Shown here: positions 1 to 7,881 of the stretch, in pieces | How the letters are laid out: each line of letters begins with the position of its first letter | Numbering within the stretch: position 1 is the first letter of the stretch | NCBI GenBank assembly: GCA_022819585.1 | Contig: JAJEGY010000001.1 | Coordinates: forward strand, 55,795-119,794 | From: Dehalococcoidia bacterium | GTDB taxonomy: Bacteria > Chloroflexota > Dehalococcoidia > Lucifugimonadales > Lucifugimonadaceae | DNA: 64,000 bases | Reading direction: 5' to 3' | Position numbers and translations under genes: made by a program | Notes under the pieces: generated by a model | The model's input: only the letters and a program-made list of their open reading frames with translations | Databases searched by the model: none | Told to the model about the DNA's origin: nothing

Positions 1-312
1 CGCCACCAATTCTGGTTATCCCTCTCCAGATGGCTAAGATACACCGCCCTCATCTGGGGCATCGCCATCGCCGCAATCCTAATCATCGCCGTCATCGACT
101 TCACATGGATCTTCACCCAGTTCCACCTCCTCAGCTTCGCCAACGACCTCTGGCAGCTAGACCCCTTCCGCCACTATCTGCTCCTCCTATTCCCCGAACG
201 CTTCTTCCTAGAAGCCACCCTCTTCATCGCCCTCCTGACCATCATCGAATTCATCGGCCTATACGTCGGCTCTCGATTAATGGAAATCCGCTTCTCAAAC
301 CCTCAGTCGTAA
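1..312 (+). CDS. DUF1461/TIGR01906-type integral membrane protein, C-terminal part
   Basis: Reading frame 1 is open from the window edge to TAA at 310-312, so the 5' part of the gene lies outside. The visible 103 residues hold a hydrophobic helix (about residues 16-34), then the stretch FTQFHLLSFANDLWQLDP, a leucine-rich segment containing LLFPERFF, and a second hydrophobic helix near the C-terminus. The HxLSFxNxxWxLDP pattern followed by FPxxFF is the signature I know from the DUF1461/TIGR01906 family of small membrane proteins of unknown function. Its 3' end overlaps the convergent apt gene by 10 bases. Confidence is good for the family; nothing can be said about function. Confidence 0.7.
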   Translation, partial: RHQFWLSLSRWLRYTALIWGIAIAAILIIAVIDFTWIFTQFHLLSFANDLWQLDPFRHYLLLLFPERFFLEATLFIALLTIIEFIGLYVGSRLMEIRFSNPQS

Positions 313-839
313 ACGATATTCGAGACCACCTCGCACTCCGGATCCTTACCCAATATCAACTCGCGCCCGTCAAGAAATCCCAACTCCACCAAAAACACCT
401 GCCCAACTACCTTAGCCCCCTGCCCCTCGACCAGCTCCGCCGCCGCAACCGCCGTCCCTCCAGTTGCCAACAAGTCATCAATAATCACCACCCGCTGACC
501 CTCCGACAACGCATCCGACCGAACCTCAACCGTCGACGCCTCCGAATACTCCAACGAGTACTCCTTCTGAACAGTCGGAGGCGGCAACTTCCCACGTTTC
601 CTCACTAACACCAACGGCAACCCCAACCGATCCACCACCGGCGACGCGAAGATAAACCCCCTCGCATCAATCGCCGTAACCGCATCCGGGGCCAACTCCT
701 CGACCCGTGCCGCAAACCAATCGATCGCCGCACGAAACGCCCGAGGCTCAGCCATCAACGGCGTCAAATCCTTGAACTGAATCCCCGGCTGCGGATAGTC
801 CGGAACATTCCGCACCCATTCCTTCAGGTCCACACTCAT
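303..839 (-). CDS. apt: Adenine phosphoribosyltransferase
   Basis: A 178-residue protein of normal length for Apt, the purine-salvage enzyme that joins adenine and PRPP to give AMP in the cytoplasm. The PRPP-binding motif VVIIDDLLATGGTA lies at about residues 117-130, and the DARGFIF segment (58-64) is the conserved substrate loop of the family. The N-terminal PDYPQPGIQFKDLTPLM stretch is also typical. The ATG at 837-839 overlaps the TGA of the upstream DUF3179 gene (ATGA), so the two are probably co-transcribed and translationally coupled. Apt has no obvious metabolic link with DUF3179. Confidence 0.95.
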   Translation of the reverse strand: MSVDLKEWVRNVPDYPQPGIQFKDLTPLMAEPRAFRAAIDWFAARVEELAPDAVTAIDARGFIFASPVVDRLGLPLVLVRKRGKLPPPTVQKEYSLEYSEASTVEVRSDALSEGQRVVIIDDLLATGGTAVAAAELVEGQGAKVVGQVFLVELGFLDGRELILGKDPECEVVSNIVYD

Positions 840-2044
840 TGCCCGTAAATCTCCGTCTCAGGATAAAAATCGCTCCACGCAAACCAGAACACATTCACCG
901 CATGAACAGGACTCAATCGCGTACCCTGATAGTCCCCGCTCCACGCCTGACCATTCAACGGCAACCACTGCGAACCCGACGCCTCATCCACCATCCACCT
1001 CTTCGCCACGCCATCGACCTCATCCTCGACCATCAACGAAAACTCCAAAACTTCCTCATCCACAACCCTTGAATACGCCAACGCCGTAGTCGTCTGAGAA
1101 TCGTAGTAAATCACCACCGACTCCCCATTCACCTCAGTATTCACAACCTCCGCCTCCTGCAACGCAACGTGCGGAAACGCTACCGCACCATCATCAAATC
1201 CCAACCCAAGCACCAGCTCCTTCCCATACAACCGCTCATCCCGGTTCGTCTCCCCGATCACGCCCGCATCTCCGCGCATGTAGTACGTCGTGTACGGATC
1301 AACGCTCGACTGGCCCTTCAACAACGCCTTAGTCTCCGGGAACCTCGCCTTCCACTCAGCCCAAGTAGTCAACACCAACGGCACATTCTCCAGCTTCACA
1401 CCCTTGAACTCGCCATCGATACCCTCCGAGAGAAAATGACTCCATAGCGAACGCGTCTGCCGGTCGTACATGATCAACGCATTCATCGTCAGCTTCCCCG
1501 ACACTCCGAACGTTAGCTCTTGCCCGTTCACAACTCTGGAATACCCGATCCCAGTGAAGCAGAGCGGTCACCAAGTAACCGCGATCGGTTTACCCCCCAC
1601 AACATCATTCACAATCTCATGGCTGCTCAGCAACGGCACCGAATACGCCCGAGCATCACCATCTATCTCGACGCCAAGCACCAACTCGTGGTCCTTGTAA
1701 AACATGCTCGCCTTCTCAAGATCAGGGAAGAAGCCAGGATTGTCTATCGCCGGAATCGCATCAAACGGCAACAACGTCACAACATCCAGATCCCGCTCAG
1801 GAGCCACCTCCGCAACAGGCGCTTCTGTTGCCGCCGGAGCTTCCGTAGGCTCTGGCGCAGTCGTCGCTGTTGGCACCTCAGGCTCTGACGTCGGAGTATC
1901 CAGTGGGGGAGAGACACTCGTGGCAGTTGGCTCCATCTCCCGTGCTACAGTAGCAACCCCCGCATCATCACTCCCACATGCCACTACGACAACCGCAAGC
2001 ACACCAACGACCAACGCAATTCGAACTTTGCGGAAGGCATTCAT
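836..2044 (-). CDS. DUF3179 lipoprotein with an in-frame TGA at the CPLC cysteine (candidate selenoprotein or nonsense mutant)
   Basis: From ATG at 2042-2044 (preceded by GGAAATGTAGAGAA) the frame encodes a lipoprotein signal with lipobox VVAC, a Pro/Thr/Glu-rich linker and a DUF3179 domain (LVLGVEIDGDARAYSV, HEIVNDVVGGKPIAVTW). It then meets TGA at 1568-1570 (codon 159) and continues in the same frame without interruption to the true stop at 836-838, giving 402 codons. The residues after the TGA are PLCFTG, and the later FGVSG, MYDRQTRSLW and TTWAEW segments are all normal DUF3179 features. In the family as I know it, this point reads VTYCPLC or VTWCPLC, so the TGA sits exactly on the first Cys of a CxxC motif. 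It is either a selenocysteine codon (UxxC) or a single-base nonsense change; no frameshift is involved. The function of DUF3179 is unknown. The 3' end overlaps apt by 4 bases. Confidence 0.85.
1527..1558 (-). other. Candidate bacterial SECIS-like stem-loop downstream of the DUF3179 TGA
   Basis: Read on the minus strand, the bases after the TGA at 1570-1568 can fold as UUCA+CUGG pairing with CCAG and, across a 5-nt bulge, UGAA. The loop is an 11-nt GAUCGGGUAUU that begins with G, and it starts 17 nt after the TGA. Bacterial SECIS elements have a G in the first two loop positions at roughly this distance, so the geometry fits. The stem is short and bulged, however, and hairpins of this quality occur by chance. 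Confidence 0.3.
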
Positions 2045-2191
2045 TTCTCTACATTTCCACAGCCGCGCCCTGCGCCTTCCCACAACCGCCATCCACACAC
2101 CTTGCAGTCCCGCCGCTGTGATTATGATACGCATTACAGACACTCCAAGGATTGCCGCAACACCACATCCAACTCTTTCCAGAGGCACAAC

Positions 2192-3370
2192 ATCCACCTC
2201 ACACGCATAAAACTCAGCGGTTTCCGCAACCACGTCGACACCGATATCAACCTCTCACCCGGCCTCGTCGTCTTCACCGGCGCTAACGGACACGGCAAGA
2301 GCGGACTGCTCGAAGCCGTCCACATGCTTTCCGTAGGTAAATCCCTACGCGCCAGCAACGACCGCGAGATCGTCAACCACGGAATCGCTCGAGACGGCGG
2401 ACACGTCCAAGCACTCGGTGTCTTCAACAGCGGACCCGAATCCGTCCGCGCACAATTCGACCTCCAAATCGCTCCGAGCACCACCGAGAACTTCAACCGC
2501 CTGAACGTCCAATCCAAAGAATGGCGAATCAACGGCGTCAAAGTCCCTCCCGTCGAATTCGTCGGACGCGCCAACGTCGTCATCTTCGAAGCCGCCGACC
2601 TACAACTCGCTTTCGGCGCCGCAACCGTCAGACGCCGTTACCTCGACATACTCATCGGACAATTCGACACCGAATACGTCCAAACTCTCCTCCGCCTGAA
2701 CCGAGTCCGATCCAGCCGTAACGCCCTCCTCCGGGGAACCTTCGAAGTCCAAGACTTCGAGGAGGAGATAGCCTTCTGGGACTCCCGATTCTGCGAAGAA
2801 AGCGCAAAGATCATCCAGACCCGCAGAGAAGTCATGGAACTCCTCCAATCAAGAGCCGTTCCCGTCCATTCCGAACTCAGCGAAGGCGAAACTCTATACC
2901 TAACTTACCTGCCAAATCTAGGATCCACCGCTCGTTCCGCCGAATCAAACTCCCTCACCGGCACCGACCTCCGCAACCACATCTACACCTCTCTGATGGC
3001 ATCCAAGCGCAAAGAACAATCCGCCAACCACATGGTCATCGGCCCACACCTAGACGACTTCCGCATCGACATCGCCAACGCCCCATCCCGTCGATATGCC
3101 TCACGTGGCCAAGCACGCACCGCAGCCCTCTCACTACGACTAGCCGAAGCATCCCTAGTCTCCGAATTCACAAAACGCGACCCAATAATCGCATTCGACG
3201 ACGTCCTTTCCGAAATGGACAGCCGACGCAGAGCCACCATTCTAGATCGCGCCTCCCAATACGAACAAACCCTCCTAACTGTCACCGACGACGCCCTAGT
3301 CGGACGCCAAAGACTACGCAACGCCCAAAACTTCCGGGTACTCCACGGAAACGTAACCCCATTCAGGTAA
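2192..3370 (+). CDS. recF: DNA replication and repair protein RecF, probable ATC start
   Basis: RecF is an SMC-like ATPase that helps load RecA at single-strand gaps together with RecO and RecR. Visible features, numbered from the ATC: LTRIKLSGFRN at the N-terminus, Walker A GANGHGKS (30-37), the RRRYLDILIGQFD segment, the signature SRGQARTAALSLRLAEA (about 304-320) and Walker B IIAFDDVLSEMD (about 332-343). Start choice: the only conventional in-frame start upstream is TTG at 2102, with no Shine-Dalgarno. ATC at 2192 sits 6 nt after AGAGG and begins (M)HL, matching the usual RecF N-terminus. There is no other ATG/GTG/TTG before Walker A. The gene is divergent from the DUF3179 gene, and recR lies at 25.9 kb. 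Confidence 0.93.
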   Translation: MHLTRIKLSGFRNHVDTDINLSPGLVVFTGANGHGKSGLLEAVHMLSVGKSLRASNDREIVNHGIARDGGHVQALGVFNSGPESVRAQFDLQIAPSTTENFNRLNVQSKEWRINGVKVPPVEFVGRANVVIFEAADLQLAFGAATVRRRYLDILIGQFDTEYVQTLLRLNRVRSSRNALLRGTFEVQDFEEEIAFWDSRFCEESAKIIQTRREVMELLQSRAVPVHSELSEGETLYLTYLPNLGSTARSAESNSLTGTDLRNHIYTSLMASKRKEQSANHMVIGPHLDDFRIDIANAPSRRYASRGQARTAALSLRLAEASLVSEFTKRDPIIAFDDVLSEMDSRRRATILDRASQYEQTLLTVTDDALVGRQRLRNAQNFRVLHGNVTPFR

Positions 3371-3434
3371 CCATCACTACCAAACTTTGTAAACTGCTTT
3401 CAGCAAATCCACTCACTCCCTAACCCATCCAACC

Positions 3435-4706
3435 GTGCCCAACCGAACCAAATACATCACCGCCGACCGAGTAGCAAACTTCCAAATGAACGGTTGGATC
3501 CACAACGCTGCCGTCCGCATCGTCGAAAACAAAATCGACGACACCCTCCCCATCGACCAACTCCCATCAGACGCCGCCGATAACTCAGAAATCATCCACC
3601 TCGGCGATGTCTCCCTCATCCCCGGCCTAGTCGACGCCCACTGCCACATGCACTGCAGCGCCACCGCCGACGCCCAAGCTCTCGCTCTCGCCGAAAAAGA
3701 CGACATCCAGCGCCTAACCATGCGCGCTGTCTCCGCAATGCGAAAAGCCGTCCTCGCAGGAACAACCACCGTCCGAGACATCGGCTCACGAAACGAAGTC
3801 GCATTCCCCATCAAACAAGCCATCAAAGACGGCGCAATCCCCGGCCCCCGCCTTCTCGTCACCGGCACCCCGATCACCATCACCGCTGGCCACTGCTGGT
3901 TTTTCGGGACCCAGGCCGACACCGCCGACGAAGTCGCCAAAGCCGTCCGAAACCAGATCCGACAAGGCGCCGACGCCATCAAAGTCATGTCCACCGGCGG
4001 AATGTTCACACCCACCGCCAATCCTCGCCAACCTCAATATCCCGCAGAAACATTAGCCGTCGCCGTCCGAGAAGCCGCCAGATCCGGCATCACCGTCGCC
4101 GCACACTGTCTGTCTGCCGATGGAGTCAAGAACTGCGTCGAGGCGAATGTGCACAACCTGATCCACGCCCGGTGGTACTCGCAAGACCCGTCCAAGGGAT
4201 TGGAGTTCGACTTAGACACCGCGAAGCGCATGGCAGACCAAGGCCAATGGGTAGACCCCACTATCGGCCATGGAATGCTCGGTGAAGAAGCAACCGCCAG
4301 AGGCGAAGCACCTCCAAGATCGGTGCATTGGTCAGTAGCTAGTTCGGATGTCGACAACGAGGAACATTACGAAACCCTGAACCAGATGCGAGACCTAGGC
4401 GCACGGTTCACCAATGGGCTCGACATGGGCATGGCGCACGGCACACACGACCGCTCAGCCGCAAACGCATGGGCCGCCGTGGAACTCCTAGGTTGGGACA
4501 ATTGGGACGCCCTCAGAATGGCAACCATCGACACCGCCGAAGCCCTAGGCCTAGACAACCAAATCGGCTCCATAACCCCCGGCAAAACCGCCGACCTAGC
4601 CGCCTTCAACGGAAACCCCGCCAAAAACATCCGCGACATGGACCGAGCATCCACCGTAATCCAAAACGGAAACATCATCAAACTCAACAACGTCGCATTG
4701 GTGTGA
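3435..4706 (+). CDS. Metal-dependent amidohydrolase (imidazolonepropionase/prolidase-like)
   Basis: A 423-residue cytoplasmic amidohydrolase-superfamily enzyme starting at GTG. It has a small N-terminal beta-sandwich segment ending in SLIPGLVDAHCHMH, which supplies the HxH metal ligands (H69, H71). The likely bridging Lys is in AIKVMSTGG (K183), further His ligands are in VAAHC (H224) and NLIHARW (H244), and the catalytic Asp is in TNGLD (D330). The C-terminal GSITPGKTADLAAFNGNP returns to the beta-sandwich. This order is that of the binuclear imidazolonepropionase-like, Xaa-Pro/carnosine-hydrolysing group, which hydrolyses cyclic amides or N-acyl amino acids. The exact substrate cannot be read from the sequence. 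The neighbours are a mixed set of catabolic genes. Confidence 0.85.
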   Translation: MPNRTKYITADRVANFQMNGWIHNAAVRIVENKIDDTLPIDQLPSDAADNSEIIHLGDVSLIPGLVDAHCHMHCSATADAQALALAEKDDIQRLTMRAVSAMRKAVLAGTTTVRDIGSRNEVAFPIKQAIKDGAIPGPRLLVTGTPITITAGHCWFFGTQADTADEVAKAVRNQIRQGADAIKVMSTGGMFTPTANPRQPQYPAETLAVAVREAARSGITVAAHCLSADGVKNCVEANVHNLIHARWYSQDPSKGLEFDLDTAKRMADQGQWVDPTIGHGMLGEEATARGEAPPRSVHWSVASSDVDNEEHYETLNQMRDLGARFTNGLDMGMAHGTHDRSAANAWAAVELLGWDNWDALRMATIDTAEALGLDNQIGSITPGKTADLAAFNGNPAKNIRDMDRASTVIQNGNIIKLNNVALV

Positions 4707-4715
4707 ACAAACCTA

Positions 4716-4759
4716 GGGTTCCCCCACTCGTGGGGGAAATGTCCGAAGGACAAAGGGGG
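4716..4759 (+). repeat. Interspersed palindromic repeat, family A, copy 1
   Basis: This 44-bp intergenic element contains two hairpins in tandem: CCCCCAC-TC-GTGGGGG (4721-4736) and TGTCC-GAA-GGACA (4740-4752). An inverted copy lies at 29740-29784. It follows the amidohydrolase stop by 10 bases and could also act as a terminator, although it has no T-run. Confidence 0.7.
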
Positions 4760-4895
4760 ATGCCCATCCAACTGCCACATCTGAGCCTATACAAAGGCTT
4801 AGTGTGTCGTCAGGATAGTTGCCTCTCATAGCTTGGCAGAAGCTAAAATATGTGGTAACAAGGGTTAAGCGAAAGTTCGAAGTCAGACGAGACCA

Positions 4896-5144
4896 ATGGC
4901 CACTGAACAACAAGATGTCGCCGCTGTGTTGGAGCAATTCGAGAAAGACCGCCGCTACATCGAATCGCACTGGGATGAGTTACTAGATCAACACCTAGGT
5001 CGGTGGGTTGTTGTGTATGGAGAAGAGTTGGTGGGAGAAGGTGCAACGTTACCCGACGCGCTTGATGAGGCACGACCGAAGTGCGCCATCGAAAATGCCG
5101 CAGTTGAGTTCATTACGGACGAACCCCGCAACATGCTTCTGTGA
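4896..5144 (+). CDS. Small DUF5678-like protein
   Basis: An 82-residue protein starting at ATG. After a charged helix (QFEKDRRYIESHWDELLDQ) it has the stretch LGRWVVVYGEELVGEGATLPDALDEA, which resembles the DUF5678 pattern in which a protein 'carries' a Val-rich strand plus a short helix. It is followed with a 4-base GTGA overlap by a retropepsin-like protease gene, so the two form an operon. DUF5678-type genes next to aspartic protease genes are a pairing I recognise in several phyla, but the role of the small partner is unknown. Confidence 0.65.
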   Translation: MATEQQDVAAVLEQFEKDRRYIESHWDELLDQHLGRWVVVYGEELVGEGATLPDALDEARPKCAIENAAVEFITDEPRNMLL

Positions 5145-5584
5145 GTCAGATCAACGGAAGATTTCGGGAGCAGGAACCCCTCCCGTCACCGTTGGTCACA
5201 GCCGTCGTTGAGATCCCGAATCTGGGCGTCTCAGCATCTGTGGAGTTCTTGGTCGATACAGGCGCAGCGCGAACGGTAATCCACCCTGGGGATGTGCTCA
5301 AGTTTGGGATTGACATCGTAACCTACGCCGCTCATGCATGTCCCCGTACCTTTTCCGGCGTTGGCGGCGAAGCCTCCTATGGCGTTGAAGATGCGATACT
5401 GCATTTCAAGAACGTCAAGGCCAACCTCCGCACCTTTATCGGTCCACTGGATCCATGTCAGTTTGATTTCGCTTTGAACAAGAACGTCCCATCGCTCTTA
5501 GGTCGTGATTTTCTCAATCAAGGACGATTGATCGTAGACTACGAGAACAACGAACTCTCTTTCGAGATGCGTCCAGCTATATAA
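5141..5584 (+). CDS. Retropepsin-like aspartic protease
   Basis: A 147-residue protein starting at GTG (5141-5143), overlapping the TGA of the DUF5678-like gene. The VEFLVDTGAARTVIHPGDV segment contains the DTGA active-site motif of retropepsin-type aspartic proteases, placed about 37 residues from the N-terminus, and the C-terminal half has the strand pattern SLLGRDFLNQGRLIVDY typical of the fold. A single DTGA per chain implies a homodimer, as in retroviral proteases. It is a compact single-domain version without signal peptide or membrane segment. It probably acts with the upstream small protein; the substrate is unknown. Confidence 0.8.
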   Translation: MSQINGRFREQEPLPSPLVTAVVEIPNLGVSASVEFLVDTGAARTVIHPGDVLKFGIDIVTYAAHACPRTFSGVGGEASYGVEDAILHFKNVKANLRTFIGPLDPCQFDFALNKNVPSLLGRDFLNQGRLIVDYENNELSFEMRPAI

Positions 5585-5765
5585 GCAACTCGAAACGCGA
5601 CGGAATTGACTGTTTGCGCGGTAACGTCAGTTTGGCGCCACCGCCACCGCCGGTATCGTCGCCAGTATCTTGATCGACGTCCTAAACAGCTGATTTATCA
5701 CCCTTCGATCTTTCCTTTTTCTCGGGAGCGCGACTAACAATCGCCTTTTATGATTCTCAATCGAA

Positions 5766-6647
5766 ATGATCATCGACGCCCTAACCCATATCCTCCCTCC
5801 TTACTTCAACGAACACCGCGACGAAGCTCTCGCCAGCGACCGCACATTCGCCGAACTCTTCGCCAACCCCAAAGCCCGTATCGTCCAGGCCGAACACCTC
5901 CTCGAAGAGATGGAACGTTCGGAGGTCGACCGATCCGTAATCGCCGGATTCGGATGGACCGACCAAGAGTTAGCCAAACGCTCCAACGACTACCTCTTGG
6001 AATGTGCCTCCAAACATCCCGACATCCTCATTCCCCTCTGCAGCGTCAATCCCTTATGGCCCAATGACGCCGCACCCAGAGAAGCCGAACGCTGCCTGAA
6101 CTTCGGCGCACGAGGCATCGGCGAACTACACGCCGACACTCAAGGTTGGGTCGATCTTCCTTACAACTGCCTAGACGACATAATGTCCGTCGCCCGACAA
6201 TACGTCGAAAACCGCAACAAAATCGCATTCGTCGTAGTCCACGGCTCAGAACCCCTCGGACATACATACCCCGGCAAAGGCACAATGACCCCTGACCGCC
6301 TACTCCAACTCGCCGCCAGATTCCCCGACAATTCCTTCATCTTCTCCCACTTCGGCGGCGGACTACCCATCTACGAACACATGCCCGAAGTCAAACCAGC
6401 CCTCGCCAACGTCGCATTCGACACCGCCGCCGCCCCATTCCTCTACAACTCCGACATCTACTCCACAATCGAAAGCCTAGTCGGTGGAACCCGCATCTTC
6501 TTCGCCAGCGACTTCCCTCTAATCACCCAACGCCGCGCGCTTGAACACCTCCGAAACTCCGAACTGACCCTATACAGGCAGAAGATGATCTTGGAGGTCG
6601 CCGGTCAGTTGTATGATTTCTCTCGTTCTCCAAATACCCGACTCTGA
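5766..6647 (+). CDS. Amidohydrolase-related TIM-barrel protein (ACMSD/PF04909-like)
   Basis: A 293-residue protein starting at ATG with MIIDALTHILPP. This is a variant of the usual xDxHxH metal site in which the first His is replaced (D4, H8 remain). Downstream are VVVHGSEP (His in strand 5), SHFGGGLP (His in strand 6) and FFASDFPL (Asp in strand 8), the order seen in the amidohydrolase_2 family of decarboxylases and hydrolases such as ACMSD and o-pyrocatechuate-type decarboxylases. The reaction is not predictable beyond that. The next gene (OCD family) follows after 29 bases, suggesting an operon with 6677-7669. Confidence 0.8.
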   Translation: MIIDALTHILPPYFNEHRDEALASDRTFAELFANPKARIVQAEHLLEEMERSEVDRSVIAGFGWTDQELAKRSNDYLLECASKHPDILIPLCSVNPLWPNDAAPREAERCLNFGARGIGELHADTQGWVDLPYNCLDDIMSVARQYVENRNKIAFVVVHGSEPLGHTYPGKGTMTPDRLLQLAARFPDNSFIFSHFGGGLPIYEHMPEVKPALANVAFDTAAAPFLYNSDIYSTIESLVGGTRIFFASDFPLITQRRALEHLRNSELTLYRQKMILEVAGQLYDFSRSPNTRL

Positions 6648-6676
6648 CCCCAATCGAACCAAGGACTCCCACACCT

Positions 6677-7669
6677 ATGGCACTCCTCCTAAACCGATCC
6701 GATGTCCAGCAAGTCTTGACGATGGGCAAGGCCATCGACGCCGTCGAGGCCGCTTTCGGCGAACTCGCTAACGAAACCGCCGAAATGCCTCCCCGAACCG
6801 TCATGATCGACCCCGCAGTCGGCGGATGGATCGCATACATGCCCGCATACATCAAGACCAGCGGATCTCTAGGCATCAAAGCAGTAACCGTATACAAAGA
6901 CAACCCAGCCAAATTCGACCTCCCAACAACCATCGGCACCATCCTCGTACAAGACAACAAGACCGGCGAAGTCGTCGCCGCAATGGACGGTGGATACCTC
7001 ACCGCTGTCCGAACCGGTGCCGTCTCCGGCGTCGCCACCCGACACATGGCCAGACCCGACTCCAAAGTCGGTGGCGTCCTCGGCGCAGGCGTTCAAGCCC
7101 GACAGCAAGCCATCGCCATCGCCGAAGCATCAAACATCGAAACAATCCTCACCTTCTCACTAGACGACGAAGAATCACGCCGAGAATTCGCCGAATGGGT
7201 AGCCGACCAGACCGGCATCGAAACCCGACTCGCCGAAAGCGGCGAAGCACTATGCCGAGAGTCCGACATCGTAGCCCTAGCAACCACCGCCGCAAACCCC
7301 ATCGTCAGCGCAGACTGGTGGAAACCCGGAGCACACATCAACGCCATCGGGTCACACGCCCCCGGTGTCCGAGAACTCGACACCGCAACTATCCAACAAG
7401 CCCGGATCATCTGCGACCAGCTAGAAGCTTGCAAAGCCGAAGCCGGAGACCTCCAAATACCCGTTGAAGACGGCGACTACTCATGGTCAGACATCGCAGG
7501 AAACCTAGGCGACGTAGTAAACGGCACAACCCCAGGCCGAACCTCCAACACCGAAGTAACCCTCTTCAAATCCGTAGGCCTAGCAATCCAAGACATCTCT
7601 TGCGCAACCCTCGTATACAACGAAGCCCAAGCCAACAAAATAGGCCAAAACTTCAACTTCTCCGCATAA
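6677..7669 (+). CDS. Ornithine cyclodeaminase/mu-crystallin family protein
   Basis: A 330-residue NAD(P)-dependent enzyme of the OCD/mu-crystallin family, of normal length. The substrate half contains PPRTVM, GIKAVTVYKDNP and the LTAVRTGAVSGVATRHMARPDS stretch. The dinucleotide-binding motif GVLGAGVQARQQ follows near residue 137, and IVALATTAANPIVSADW and GAHINAIGSHAPGVREL complete the family pattern. Members include ornithine cyclodeaminase, alanine dehydrogenase, ketimine reductase and tauropine-type dehydrogenases, so the substrate is uncertain. It lies between an amidohydrolase and a ManD-like enolase-superfamily gene. Confidence 0.85.
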   Translation: MALLLNRSDVQQVLTMGKAIDAVEAAFGELANETAEMPPRTVMIDPAVGGWIAYMPAYIKTSGSLGIKAVTVYKDNPAKFDLPTTIGTILVQDNKTGEVVAAMDGGYLTAVRTGAVSGVATRHMARPDSKVGGVLGAGVQARQQAIAIAEASNIETILTFSLDDEESRREFAEWVADQTGIETRLAESGEALCRESDIVALATTAANPIVSADWWKPGAHINAIGSHAPGVRELDTATIQQARIICDQLEACKAEAGDLQIPVEDGDYSWSDIAGNLGDVVNGTTPGRTSNTEVTLFKSVGLAIQDISCATLVYNEAQANKIGQNFNFSA

Positions 7670-7708
7670 CCCCTTCGAGAACTAACAAGGGGAGCGGAAA
7701 CCCCGTAG

Positions 7709-7876
7709 GGGCCGTTCGAGAACGGCCCGGGGGAGGGGCTGCGAAGGAAGCGAAGCGCCCTTCGCAGAGTGAGGGACGGGTCTGACCCGCACAGTGCAGG
7801 CGCATTCCTGGCTCCGGGTAAATGCCAGAGGAGCAGTTAGGAATCCCAGCAAATATCATTGACTCCCGCAAGGGAG
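7709..7876 (+). promoter_or_regulatory. Structured leader with a Shine-Dalgarno-sequestering hairpin before the ManD-like gene
   Basis: The 212-bp gap before the ManD-like start contains a row of hairpins: GGGCCGTTC-GA-GAACGGCCC (7709-7728), CTGCGAAGG/CCTTCGCAG (7739-7767), CGGGT-CTG-ACCCG (7777-7789), CTGGC/GCCAG (7808-7828) and CTCCC-GCAA-GGGAG (7863-7876). The last has a GNRA-type tetraloop and locks up GGGAG, the ribosome binding site 5 nt before ATG at 7882. This looks like a cis-acting RNA leader. I do not recognise a known riboswitch class, and part of it could be a chromosomal repeat. Confidence 0.45.
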
Positions 7877-7881
7877 ACAAA

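Noticed and set aside
836..2233. DUF3179 as two separate genes (836-1531 and 1568-2233).
   Set aside because: Both halves are in the same frame and join at the TGA within one conserved motif, so they are one gene.
2134..2583. Arg- and Ser-rich frames on opposite strands of C-rich genes throughout the window.
   Set aside because: These are by-products of biased base composition: low complexity, overlapping well-supported genes, no domains.
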